Shown here: positions 7,785 to 13,172 of the stretch, in pieces
How positions within the stretch are numbered: position 1 is the first letter of the stretch
Layout: each line of letters begins with the position of its first letter
Source: Saprospiraceae bacterium
GTDB taxonomy: Bacteria > Bacteroidota > Bacteroidia > Chitinophagales > Saprospiraceae
Length of the DNA stretch: 13,172 nucleotides
Assembly: GCA_020436955.1 (NCBI GenBank)
Contig: JAGQWW010000038.1
Span: 1 to 13,172, forward strand
Reading direction: 5' to 3'
The notes under the pieces: model-generated
Told to the model about the DNA's origin: nothing
Seen by the model: only the letters and a program-made list of their open reading frames with translations
Databases searched by the model: none
Translations under genes and position numbers: made by a program

Positions 7785-7823
7785 GTCAGCAAAATTATTT
7801 TCTAATCAAAAAAACCTTAAAGT

Positions 7824-9347
7824 ATGAGCGATGTACTATCAACTACTCGGTCGGATATAGCAAAACCCCAGTTTAAAAACCAATACGATAACTTTATTGG
7901 TGGCAAATGGGTAGCTCCGGTAAAAGGAGAATACTTCGAAAATATTTCTCCGGTAGACGGGCAATCCTTTACAAAAGTAGCAAGATCAACTGCTGAAGAT
8001 ATCGAACTGGCGCTGGATGCCGCCTGGGCAGCTGCACCTCATTGGAATAATACTTCTGCCACGGTAAGAAGCAACTTGTTATTAAAAATAGCCAATGTCA
8101 TGGAGGAAAATCTGGACGTATTGGCAAGAGCAGAGACCTGGGACAACGGCAAACCCTACCGTGAAACCAAAAATGCAGACTTACCATTGGCCATCGACCA
8201 CTTCCGCTATTTTGCCGGTGTAATCCGTGCTGAAGAAGGTACTGCTAGCGAATTGGATGCCAACACCGTTTCGATCAATATCCCGGAACCATTGGGCGTA
8301 GTTGCGCAAATCATTCCATGGAATTTCCCATTACTGATGGCTGCCTGGAAAGTTGCACCGGCTTTAGCCGCAGGTAACTGTGTAGTGTTGAAGCCTGCAG
8401 AACAGACGCCGGTAGGTATCATGATTTTGATGGAGTTGATTCAGGATATATTGCCAGCTGGTGTGTTGAATGTAGTCAATGGATTTGGAATTGAAGCAGG
8501 TAAACCGCTGGCTTCAAACCCTAGAGTAAACAAAGTGGCCTTTACAGGTGAGACCACAACCGGTCAGCTTATTATGCAATATGCTTCCAAAAACATCGTG
8601 CCTGTAACCCTTGAACTTGGTGGAAAATCACCCAACATTTTCTTTGAAAGTGTAATGGATGCTGATGATGACTACCTTAACAAAGCCATTGAAGGAGCAG
8701 TATTATTTGCCTTTAACCAAGGTGAGGTTTGTACCTGTCCATCCCGTTTGTTGGTACAGGAAAGCATCTTTGACAAGTTTATGGAGAAAGTGGTGGCAAG
8801 AACCAAAGCCATTAAAATCGGTCACCCATTGGATCCAAATACCATGATGGGAGCCCAGGCTTCCAATGACCAATATGAGAAGATCCTGAACTACATCAAC
8901 ATCGGTAAAGAAGAAGGATGTGAAGTATTGGCAGGCGGTGAAGCGGCATTCAATGAAGGTCTGGATGGCGGATATTACATCCAACCTACCATTTTGAAAG
9001 GTAACAACAAGATGAGAGTGTTCCAGGAAGAGATCTTCGGACCGGTAGTTTGTGTGACCACTTTCAAAGATGAAGCTGAAGCAGTTGAAATTGCCAATGA
9101 CACATTGTACGGATTGGGTGCTGGTGTTTGGACAAGAGATACGCACCAGGCATATCAGATTTCCAGACAGGTACAGGCGGGTCGCGTTTGGGTGAACTGT
9201 TACCACGCTTATCCTGCACATGCTCCATTTGGCGGATATAAAAAATCAGGTATCGGTAGAGAAACACATAAAATGATGTTGAACCATTACCGTCAAACCA
9301 AAAACATGCTTATCTCTTACGATAAAAACGCTTTAGGATTTTTCTAA
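7824..9347 (+). CDS. NAD(P)-dependent aldehyde dehydrogenase, AldB/ExaC/AcoD-like
   Basis: This 507-residue enzyme oxidises an aldehyde to the acid with NAD(P)+. All ALDH landmarks are present: IIPWNFP with Asn167 (oxyanion site), VLKPAEQTP with Lys190 (cofactor ribose contact), FTGETTTGQ, LELGGKSPN with general base Glu264, FNQGEVCTCPSR with catalytic Cys303 (Cys305 two residues on), and EEIFGPVV. The EVCTCPSR form of the active-site block is what I recall for AldB, ExaC and AcoD, which act on acetaldehyde and related short aldehydes, and the length also fits. It is cytoplasmic, probably tetrameric. The DUF779 gene follows by 10 bases and an AraC-type regulator is divergent, a trio seen in many genomes. 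The role is likely aldehyde detoxification or the last step of short-chain alcohol use. The substrate is inferred. Confidence 0.92.
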   Translation: MSDVLSTTRSDIAKPQFKNQYDNFIGGKWVAPVKGEYFENISPVDGQSFTKVARSTAEDIELALDAAWAAAPHWNNTSATVRSNLLLKIANVMEENLDVLARAETWDNGKPYRETKNADLPLAIDHFRYFAGVIRAEEGTASELDANTVSINIPEPLGVVAQIIPWNFPLLMAAWKVAPALAAGNCVVLKPAEQTPVGIMILMELIQDILPAGVLNVVNGFGIEAGKPLASNPRVNKVAFTGETTTGQLIMQYASKNIVPVTLELGGKSPNIFFESVMDADDDYLNKAIEGAVLFAFNQGEVCTCPSRLLVQESIFDKFMEKVVARTKAIKIGHPLDPNTMMGAQASNDQYEKILNYINIGKEEGCEVLAGGEAAFNEGLDGGYYIQPTILKGNNKMRVFQEEIFGPVVCVTTFKDEAEAVEIANDTLYGLGAGVWTRDTHQAYQISRQVQAGRVWVNCYHAYPAHAPFGGYKKSGIGRETHKMMLNHYRQTKNMLISYDKNALGFF

Positions 9348-9357
9348 AAAAGTCGAA

Positions 9358-9741
9358 ATGGTAGAAAGAGTATTAGTTACAAAGGAAGCGAGTGCGGTCA
9401 TTGACCAATTAAGGCAACAACACGGGCCTTTGATGTTTCATCAAAGTGGCGGATGTTGTGACGGGTCAAGCCCCATGTGTTATCCTGCAGGCGAATTGAT
9501 GTTGGACGAATCTGATGTTTGGTTGGGAAATATTGCTGACTGCGATTTTTACATGTCAAAGGACCAATTTGAATATTGGAAGCATACCCAACTTACAGTG
9601 GATATCACAAAAGGCAGAGGCTCCAGCTTCTCCCTGGAGATACCCCTCGGATTACGATTTGTCATCAAGTCGAGACTGTATAAGGATGAAGAATTGAATC
9701 AGCTAAGCCCGATTCGATATGGGGAAATCACTCCTTCCTGA
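9358..9741 (+). CDS. DUF779 protein, cysteine-rich ALDH partner
   Basis: The 127-residue cytoplasmic protein matches DUF779. Its signature is HQSGGCCDGSSPMC at 28-41, giving clustered Cys33, Cys34 and Cys41 next to His28, with Cys62 further on. The rest is a compact mixed alpha/beta chain with an EIPLGLRFVIKSRLY block near 94-108. Family members repeatedly sit beside AldB/ExaC-type aldehyde dehydrogenases, as here, where 10 bases separate the genes. The cysteine cluster suggests metal binding or thiol chemistry, for instance protecting or maturing the dehydrogenase active-site cysteine, or trapping aldehyde, but no function is established to my knowledge. It is the last gene before a strong terminator, so the operon is ALDH-DUF779. 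Confidence 0.88.
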   Translation: MVERVLVTKEASAVIDQLRQQHGPLMFHQSGGCCDGSSPMCYPAGELMLDESDVWLGNIADCDFYMSKDQFEYWKHTQLTVDITKGRGSSFSLEIPLGLRFVIKSRLYKDEELNQLSPIRYGEITPS

Positions 9742-9776
9742 TATACAAATCTCCAAATTTCCAGTATAACCCATTC

Positions 9777-9805
9777 AAGAGCCGGCTTTGACCGGCTCTT
9801 TTTTT
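9777..9805 (+). terminator. Intrinsic terminator of the ALDH-DUF779 operon
   Basis: AAGAGCCGG (9777-9785) pairs exactly with CCGGCTCTT (9792-9800) over a 6-base loop. Counting the last two stem bases, seven consecutive T residues follow the stem. It lies 35 bases after the DUF779 stop codon. Confidence 0.93.
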
Positions 9806-10077
9806 GTCAAAAAGTCCCTTAAAATCCCACCTTCATCGAAAAAATACTTTCCTCCGACCAGGAGATTCCTATCATCGTTATTGAAAAGAAATGCTTTTTA
9901 AAAAATTGTCATATAGCTTTCAATGGTATGCAGTATGCTGTGTTACCCCATTTTTTAAATAGCGATAACTTTCAGATTGCATTTCAGACCATACAAAAAA
10001 GTTAGGGTCCAAACATCTGATAGGATAACAATCCAACTGGAGGGAATATACAACGGAAATAAAAGGTCCTACACCGC

Positions 10078-10106
10078 TTGTTTTGCAAAATGCATCTATA
10101 CATTTT
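10078..10106 (+). promoter_or_regulatory. Weak candidate promoter for the beta-propeller gene
   Basis: TTG (10078-10080) is followed after 18 bases by TACATTTT (10099-10106), a 7-of-8 match to TAnnTTTG with acceptable spacing. The predicted start would fall inside the palindrome at 10112-10134. Such matches are common in AT-rich DNA, so support is modest. Confidence 0.22.
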
Positions 10107-10141
10107 TTAGTTTTTGAAAAATAATTTTTCAAAAGATGCAT
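10090..10141. repeat. Nested palindrome: AT-rich 11-bp inverted repeat flanked by ATGCATC/GATGCAT
   Basis: TTTTGAAAAAT (10112-10122) and its exact reverse complement (10124-10134) surround a single A. Outside them, ATGCATC (10090-10096) and its exact complement GATGCAT (10135-10141) form a second pair, abutting the core on the right and 15 bases away on the left. It lies about 60 bases before the beta-propeller start. It could be an operator or a structured leader; the lack of a usable loop argues against a simple terminator. Confidence 0.6.
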
Positions 10142-10199
10142 CCCTTTCAAATTATTGTTGTCTTTAACGGGTGTTGCAAACCCTGTTAAAACCTTAACT

Positions 10200-11228
10200 A
10201 TGTACCGAAGTTCCAGACTCCTGATTACAGGCATATTGGGTTTAGCCTTTTTGTTTTCATCCCAATCACTATTTGCAGTGCATCCACCCTGGGGCATTGC
10301 TACTGACATTGAAGGCAATATTTACTTCCCTGACCTTACACACCATTCCAGAGGTGCACTCTGGAAAATTGATAAAAAGGGTAAGTTAATCTTGCTGGAA
10401 GAAGATTTCCATGCACATAATGTGGTAACCGATAAATTTGGAAATGTCTATTCCTCCCATGGAGAAGCAGATCAGTACTTCATTCGCTTTTCACCCAAAG
10501 GGAAAAAAGACACCCTGGTCCATAAGGACAACTTCAACGACTTCTTTGGAGGCAATTGCACCATAACCAAGGATGGGAAAATTGTTTTTGGCATAGAAAA
10601 CAAGATTTGGACCTTGGACAACCAGGGCAATCGAGTGCCTTACACAGATTTCGAATTCAGCTGGAACCAGGCTTTGTTTGCCGATGAAGAAGGAAACCTG
10701 TTTGCTACGGATATCAAACGCCACAACGGAAGTATTGTAAAAATTCCTAAAAATGGCAAACCCGAAATCGTTGCAGAAAACCTAATCAGCTCCAAACCTG
10801 AAGAAAGAAACCTGCATAATGATGTGCTATTGGGAATGGGAAAAGATGAAGCCGGCGAACTATACGTTGCGGAAACTGCCGGAAAACAGATACTTAAGGT
10901 AAAAGCAGGTGAAAAACCTTCTACTTTTTATAAATCGGAAGATGAATGGACCCCTACTGCCATTACATTCAGAGACGGTGTTGCTTATATTTTGGAATCA
11001 CACGAAAGTAACGCTAAAGGTCCAAAAATCACCATTATCCAAAATGGGAAAAAACCTAAAACCTTGTTCGATTTTCCCAACTATTTTAAAGATGCCTGGA
11101 CACAAATGCAGAGCCAGTCCTACCAATTGCGCAATTCATTTTGGGTAGGCATGTTCTTGTTGCCTTTGTTATTGGCAAGCCTGATTTTCATGATTACAAA
11201 AAGTATTCATCGGGCCGGTATCTATTAA
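10200..11228 (+). CDS. Membrane-anchored six-bladed beta-propeller protein (NHL/SMP-30-like)
   Basis: I chose the ATG at 10200 (342 residues) over an upstream TTG at 10155, because it places a normal signal peptide at the N-terminus (basic YRSSR, hydrophobic core, cleavage near LFA/V at 26-27). Six similar blade cores follow: WGIATDIEGNIYFPD (31-45), HNVVTDKFGNVYSSH (73-87), CTITKDGKIVFG (120-131), ALFADEEGNLFATD (158-171), GMGKDEAGELYVAE (212-225) and TAITFRDGVAYILE (253-266). They share a D-x-x-G-x-hydrophobic-Y/F turn typical of NHL and SMP-30/gluconolactonase propellers. Residues about 314-333 form one C-terminal membrane helix, with a short basic cytoplasmic end. The propeller should therefore be held on the periplasmic face of the inner membrane. 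A lactonase or binding role is possible; no catalytic site can be named. It stands alone, bounded by a strong terminator. Confidence 0.78.
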   Translation: MYRSSRLLITGILGLAFLFSSQSLFAVHPPWGIATDIEGNIYFPDLTHHSRGALWKIDKKGKLILLEEDFHAHNVVTDKFGNVYSSHGEADQYFIRFSPKGKKDTLVHKDNFNDFFGGNCTITKDGKIVFGIENKIWTLDNQGNRVPYTDFEFSWNQALFADEEGNLFATDIKRHNGSIVKIPKNGKPEIVAENLISSKPEERNLHNDVLLGMGKDEAGELYVAETAGKQILKVKAGEKPSTFYKSEDEWTPTAITFRDGVAYILESHESNAKGPKITIIQNGKKPKTLFDFPNYFKDAWTQMQSQSYQLRNSFWVGMFLLPLLLASLIFMITKSIHRAGIY

Positions 11229-11249
11229 AAAAATCACCCTAAAAAATGT

Positions 11250-11284
11250 AAGCCTCTTTGTGATGTACACAAAGAGGCTTTTTT
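11250..11284 (+). terminator. Strong intrinsic terminator after the beta-propeller gene
   Basis: AAGCCTCTTTGTG (11250-11262) and its exact complement (11268-11280) form a 13-bp stem with a 5-base loop. Six T residues follow (11279-11284, partly in the stem), 21 bases after the stop codon. Confidence 0.94.
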
Positions 11285-11332
11285 ATTTAGCACCTGTAAT
11301 TTGTTATTTATGAACCTTTTACGAATCGTATT

Positions 11333-11370
11333 GTCCTATTTTTACGTAACTTGATAGGACAGTATCCTGT
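11333..11370 (+). promoter_or_regulatory. Overlapping inverted repeats upstream of the duplicated-domain lipoprotein
   Basis: GTCCTAT (11333-11339) pairs exactly with ATAGGAC (11354-11360) across 14 bases. The right arm can instead take part in AGGA/TCCT (11357-11369) or ACAG/CTGT (11359-11370) hairpins. The structures exclude one another and end 20 bases before the ATG at 11391. This could be an operator or a switching leader; no known riboswitch is recognised. Confidence 0.35.
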
Positions 11371-11390
11371 AACCATTAATTCTATCGCTT

Positions 11391-12260
11391 ATGATTCCTG
11401 CGCGATTCACATTTTACAGCACCTTTCAAATGCTACTTTGCTTTTTGAGTATAAGCCTGGCAATTGCTTGTGAAAAAAAGCAGGATGATATAATTGACGA
11501 CAGTGTAGAAAGTCTGTTCAATTACGAATTGAATGGTATCTCACAGGATGCGAATGCAGAAGCATTTATCTATAATGACTCCATCATAGTTATGACTACT
11601 GATGATTTAAGTTTTTATTTTGATGGTTATAGCCTTCAAAAGAGAAACTTAAACCAATCCAATTATTCAGAGGTAATTGTGTCGGGTATCTACTCTACCA
11701 ATGTACCCATGGAGACCACCGGATTCATCCAAATTGAGAATTGGGACATTCGAAATATTTTAATCTCAGGAAGTTTTCAATTTGATGCTTTCGATTCATT
11801 TGATACTACTAAAACAGTAACTGTTACGAATGGTACGTTTGAAGATATTTCCATTTTCAGGACGAATACAGATTATTACAAAGGTAAGGTCAGGGCAAAA
11901 TTCAAAAATCAAAACATTGCTTACCGACTTGTCAACGCGCAATGGGATCAGACGGATAATACCCTACGAATCAAATTCTCCCATCCTTCTAAAAATGATT
12001 TCACTCTCACCTTAGACGCCAATCTGGATAATGGCACTTATCTGTTGGAGGACCTGGATGCTGATCAGTTTTTATTGGAATATGAAGACAGGCAGGTCAA
12101 ACAGCGACTTTTCCCTGAGGTCAATTGTAAAGTAGTCATCGCGGGCAAGGACCTGGATAATGAAAAAATAAATATTACCATTTCCGGTGAGTTTTCAGAT
12201 GAATTTGCGGCCCCCTTCCCTATTGAAGATTTAAATATCCGTGTCACTACCATAAATTAG
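11391..12260 (+). CDS. Lipoprotein with two similar beta-rich domains (DUF6252-like)
   Basis: The 289-residue product begins with a lipoprotein signal; the lipobox LAIAC puts the lipidated cysteine at residue 27, followed by EKKQDD. The mature part reads as two related all-beta halves, about 43-156 and 166-286. Each begins with an F-x-x-x-x-N segment, has mid strands with short acidic turns, and closes with a parallel block: ILISGSFQFDAFDSF then GTFEDISI in the first, ITISGEFSDEFAAPF then IEDLNIRV in the second. The pattern resembles the Bacteroidota lipoproteins grouped as DUF6252, which normally carry one such domain; that name is from memory. It should be anchored in the envelope, probably as a surface or outer-membrane lipoprotein. 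Function is unknown. Its own leader has inverted repeats and the next gene starts 34 bases downstream, so it may be co-transcribed with the aminopeptidase. Confidence 0.75.
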   Translation: MIPARFTFYSTFQMLLCFLSISLAIACEKKQDDIIDDSVESLFNYELNGISQDANAEAFIYNDSIIVMTTDDLSFYFDGYSLQKRNLNQSNYSEVIVSGIYSTNVPMETTGFIQIENWDIRNILISGSFQFDAFDSFDTTKTVTVTNGTFEDISIFRTNTDYYKGKVRAKFKNQNIAYRLVNAQWDQTDNTLRIKFSHPSKNDFTLTLDANLDNGTYLLEDLDADQFLLEYEDRQVKQRLFPEVNCKVVIAGKDLDNEKINITISGEFSDEFAAPFPIEDLNIRVTTIN

Positions 12261-12294
12261 TACCTTCGGACTTCAATAAATTCCAGACTTTCCT

Positions 12295-13056
12295 ATGCTC
12301 ATCAAATCGTCCGACGAATTAGAAGGCATGAAAAGAGTTAGCAGCTTTGTTGCTACCACACTACAACAAATGACCGCTTTTGCTAAACCCGGCATGTCCA
12401 CCTATGAATTGGACCAGTTTGGAGGTGAGCTATTTAAAAAAGCCGGTGCAAAATCTGCTCCTTATGTCTCCTATGGTTTCCCGGGTTGGACCTGCATTTC
12501 TGTTAATCAGGAAATTGCACATGGCCTGCCTAGCAAGAAAACTATTTTAAAAGAAGGTGACCTGGTCAATATCGATGTTTCTGCTTCTCTACATGGTTTT
12601 TTTGCCGATAATGGAGGTTCTTTCGTACTGGGAAATGACGTACACAACTTCGGCCCGTTGGTAGAAGCTTCGAAGCGTATATTGAAAAAAGCCATTGAAG
12701 GAATCACTGTCGACAGCAAGGTAAACCTGGTTGGGCGAACGATTCATCGGGAAGCCCAAAAAGCTGGCTTTACGGTTATACATGACTTGTGTGGTCATGG
12801 CGTGGGAAGAAGTCTGCACGAAGAGCCTAGCGAGATACCTAATTATTTTGACCGATGGAATCGAAAGCGATTTCGCAAAAATCTGGTAGTCGCTGTCGAG
12901 ACCTTCATTTCCACCAAATCAAAACACTTTGAGACATTGGATGATGGTTGGACTCTGGTAGGTAACAAAGGTGGTTTTGTCGCTCAACACGAACACACCC
13001 TGGTTATTACAGAAGATGGCCCAATGGTATTGACTGGTGAGAATGGGTATTGGTAG
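12295..13056 (+). CDS. map: Methionine aminopeptidase type I, divergent paralogue
   Basis: This 253-residue enzyme belongs to the pita-bread metallopeptidases that remove the N-terminal methionine from new proteins. The five metal ligands are visible: Asp94 (VNIDVS), Asp105 (FFADNGGSF), His168 (CGHGVGRSLHEEP), Glu202 (VETFIS) and Glu233 (QHEHT), with the substrate histidines His76 (EIAHG) and His175. Length fits type I without an N-terminal extension. It is odd that the second-aspartate loop reads ADNGGSF, where housekeeping enzymes have GDTS or GDS-type loops, and that there is a YFDRWNRKRFRKN insert-like stretch at 184-196. That makes it look like a second, non-housekeeping copy, since the usual Bacteroidota map sits in the ribosomal-protein and secY region, which is absent here. 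It is cytoplasmic and lies 34 bases after the lipoprotein gene. Confidence 0.88.
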   Translation: MLIKSSDELEGMKRVSSFVATTLQQMTAFAKPGMSTYELDQFGGELFKKAGAKSAPYVSYGFPGWTCISVNQEIAHGLPSKKTILKEGDLVNIDVSASLHGFFADNGGSFVLGNDVHNFGPLVEASKRILKKAIEGITVDSKVNLVGRTIHREAQKAGFTVIHDLCGHGVGRSLHEEPSEIPNYFDRWNRKRFRKNLVVAVETFISTKSKHFETLDDGWTLVGNKGGFVAQHEHTLVITEDGPMVLTGENGYW

Positions 13057-13061
13057 GGGGT

Positions 13062-13172
13062 TTCGGTGTTCGGGGTTCGGTTTTAATTCATAGTCACGAA
13101 ATACGAGTGACGAATGACGGGTTACCTTTTAAAAGCCAAAAACCCAGCACCGAACACCAAACACCGAATACC
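13062..13172. repeat. Three blocks of degenerate 7-base tandem repeats, outer blocks inverted
   Basis: Left block: TTCGGTG, TTCGGGG, TTCGGTT (13062-13082). Middle block: ACGAAAT, ACGAGTG, ACGAATG, ACGGGTT (13096-13123). Right block: CACCGAA, CACCAAA, CACCGAA and the start of a fourth unit (13148-13172, cut by the window edge). The right block is the reverse complement of the left family, so the two arms could pair over about 20 of 23 positions. GTCAC/GTGAC (13093-13097, 13107-13111) makes a small inner inverted repeat. The element begins within 6 bases of the aminopeptidase stop codon and may also end its transcript. Confidence 0.7.

Larger units (their letters stand above)
7574..7823. promoter_or_regulatory. 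Divergent control region between araC-type gene and ALDH
   Basis: This is a gene-free, AT-rich 250-bp stretch between two divergent starts, so it must carry both promoters and probably the regulator's binding sites. Two similar segments, TGATTGCAAAA (7754-7764) and TGTCAGCAAAA (7784-7794), lie 30 bases apart on the same face of the helix and could be AraC half-sites. Another resembling piece, GATTTGCAA, lies further upstream near 7675. The assignment of half-sites is speculative. Confidence 0.5.
9806..10199. other. 394-bp stretch with no convincing gene
   Basis: Nothing on either strand reads as a supported gene. The minus strand has one 132-codon frame overlapping the next gene, and a separate 29-codon frame ending at 9819 (complement) with an outer-membrane-barrel-like end, SIFSMKVGF. 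These could be fragments of a decayed minus-strand gene, but could equally be chance. The right part (10078-10141) carries a possible promoter and a nested palindrome, listed separately. The remainder is plain AT-rich sequence. Confidence 0.5.

Noticed and set aside
8703..9221. 172-codon minus-strand frame inside the ALDH gene
   Set aside because: It is entirely antisense to a well-supported aldehyde dehydrogenase and has no recognisable domain.
10155..10199. TTG at 10155 as the start of the beta-propeller gene
   Set aside because: It would place 15 polar residues before a normal signal peptide; the ATG at 10200 gives a standard secretory N-terminus.
9920..10318. 132-codon minus-strand frame
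   Set aside because: It starts inside the beta-propeller gene on the opposite strand, crosses the nested palindrome, and has no family I recognise. Kept only as a possible remnant.
13062..13172. CRISPR array
   Set aside because: Repeats are 7-base degenerate tandem units without 20-40-base repeats or spacers, and no cas gene is present.

Overview
The window looks like ordinary chromosome from a Bacteroidota bacterium, plausibly of the Saprospiria type. The evidence is two secreted proteins ending in type IX secretion (T9SS) sorting tails, lipoproteins with short lipobox signals, almost no Shine-Dalgarno sequences, a TAnnTTTG-type -7 promoter element, and moderately AT-rich intergenic DNA. 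The class-level guess is inference. I see no tRNA, rRNA, CRISPR array, transposase or phage gene.

Layout. Bases 1-1784 are the 3' part of a secreted clan GH-A-like glycoside hydrolase with a T9SS tail, followed by a 16-bp perfect hairpin. Next on the + strand come a secreted alpha/beta-hydrolase with its own T9SS-like tail (1893-3158), a 12-helix APC-family amino-acid permease (3241-4494), a DUF3124 lipoprotein (4522-5031), an MmcQ/YjbR protein (5096-5446), a two-domain VOC/glyoxalase-fold protein (5525-6196) and a small two-helix membrane protein (6222-6671). The last of these meets an AraC-family regulator (6668-7573, minus strand) tail to tail with overlapping stop codons.

The clearest functional unit is 6668-9805. 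The AraC regulator is divergent from an aldehyde dehydrogenase of the AldB/ExaC/AcoD type (7824-9347), which is followed after 10 bases by a DUF779 protein (9358-9741) and a textbook intrinsic terminator. The 250-bp divergent region has a perfect -7 element with no recognisable -33 partner, which fits activator-dependent transcription. The likely role is inducible oxidation of a short-chain or toxic aldehyde, with DUF779 as an accessory factor of unknown mechanism.

Beyond that lie a 394-bp stretch with no convincing gene but a nested AT-rich palindrome, a membrane-anchored six-bladed beta-propeller protein (10200-11228) with a strong terminator, a lipoprotein built from two similar beta-rich halves (11391-12260), and a divergent methionine aminopeptidase paralogue (12295-13056). 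The window ends in three blocks of degenerate 7-base tandem repeats, the outer two inverted relative to each other (13062-13172).

No new defence or mobile system is evident. The items most worth following up are the heptamer-repeat element, the AraC/ALDH/DUF779 module, the duplicated-domain lipoprotein and the variant methionine aminopeptidase.
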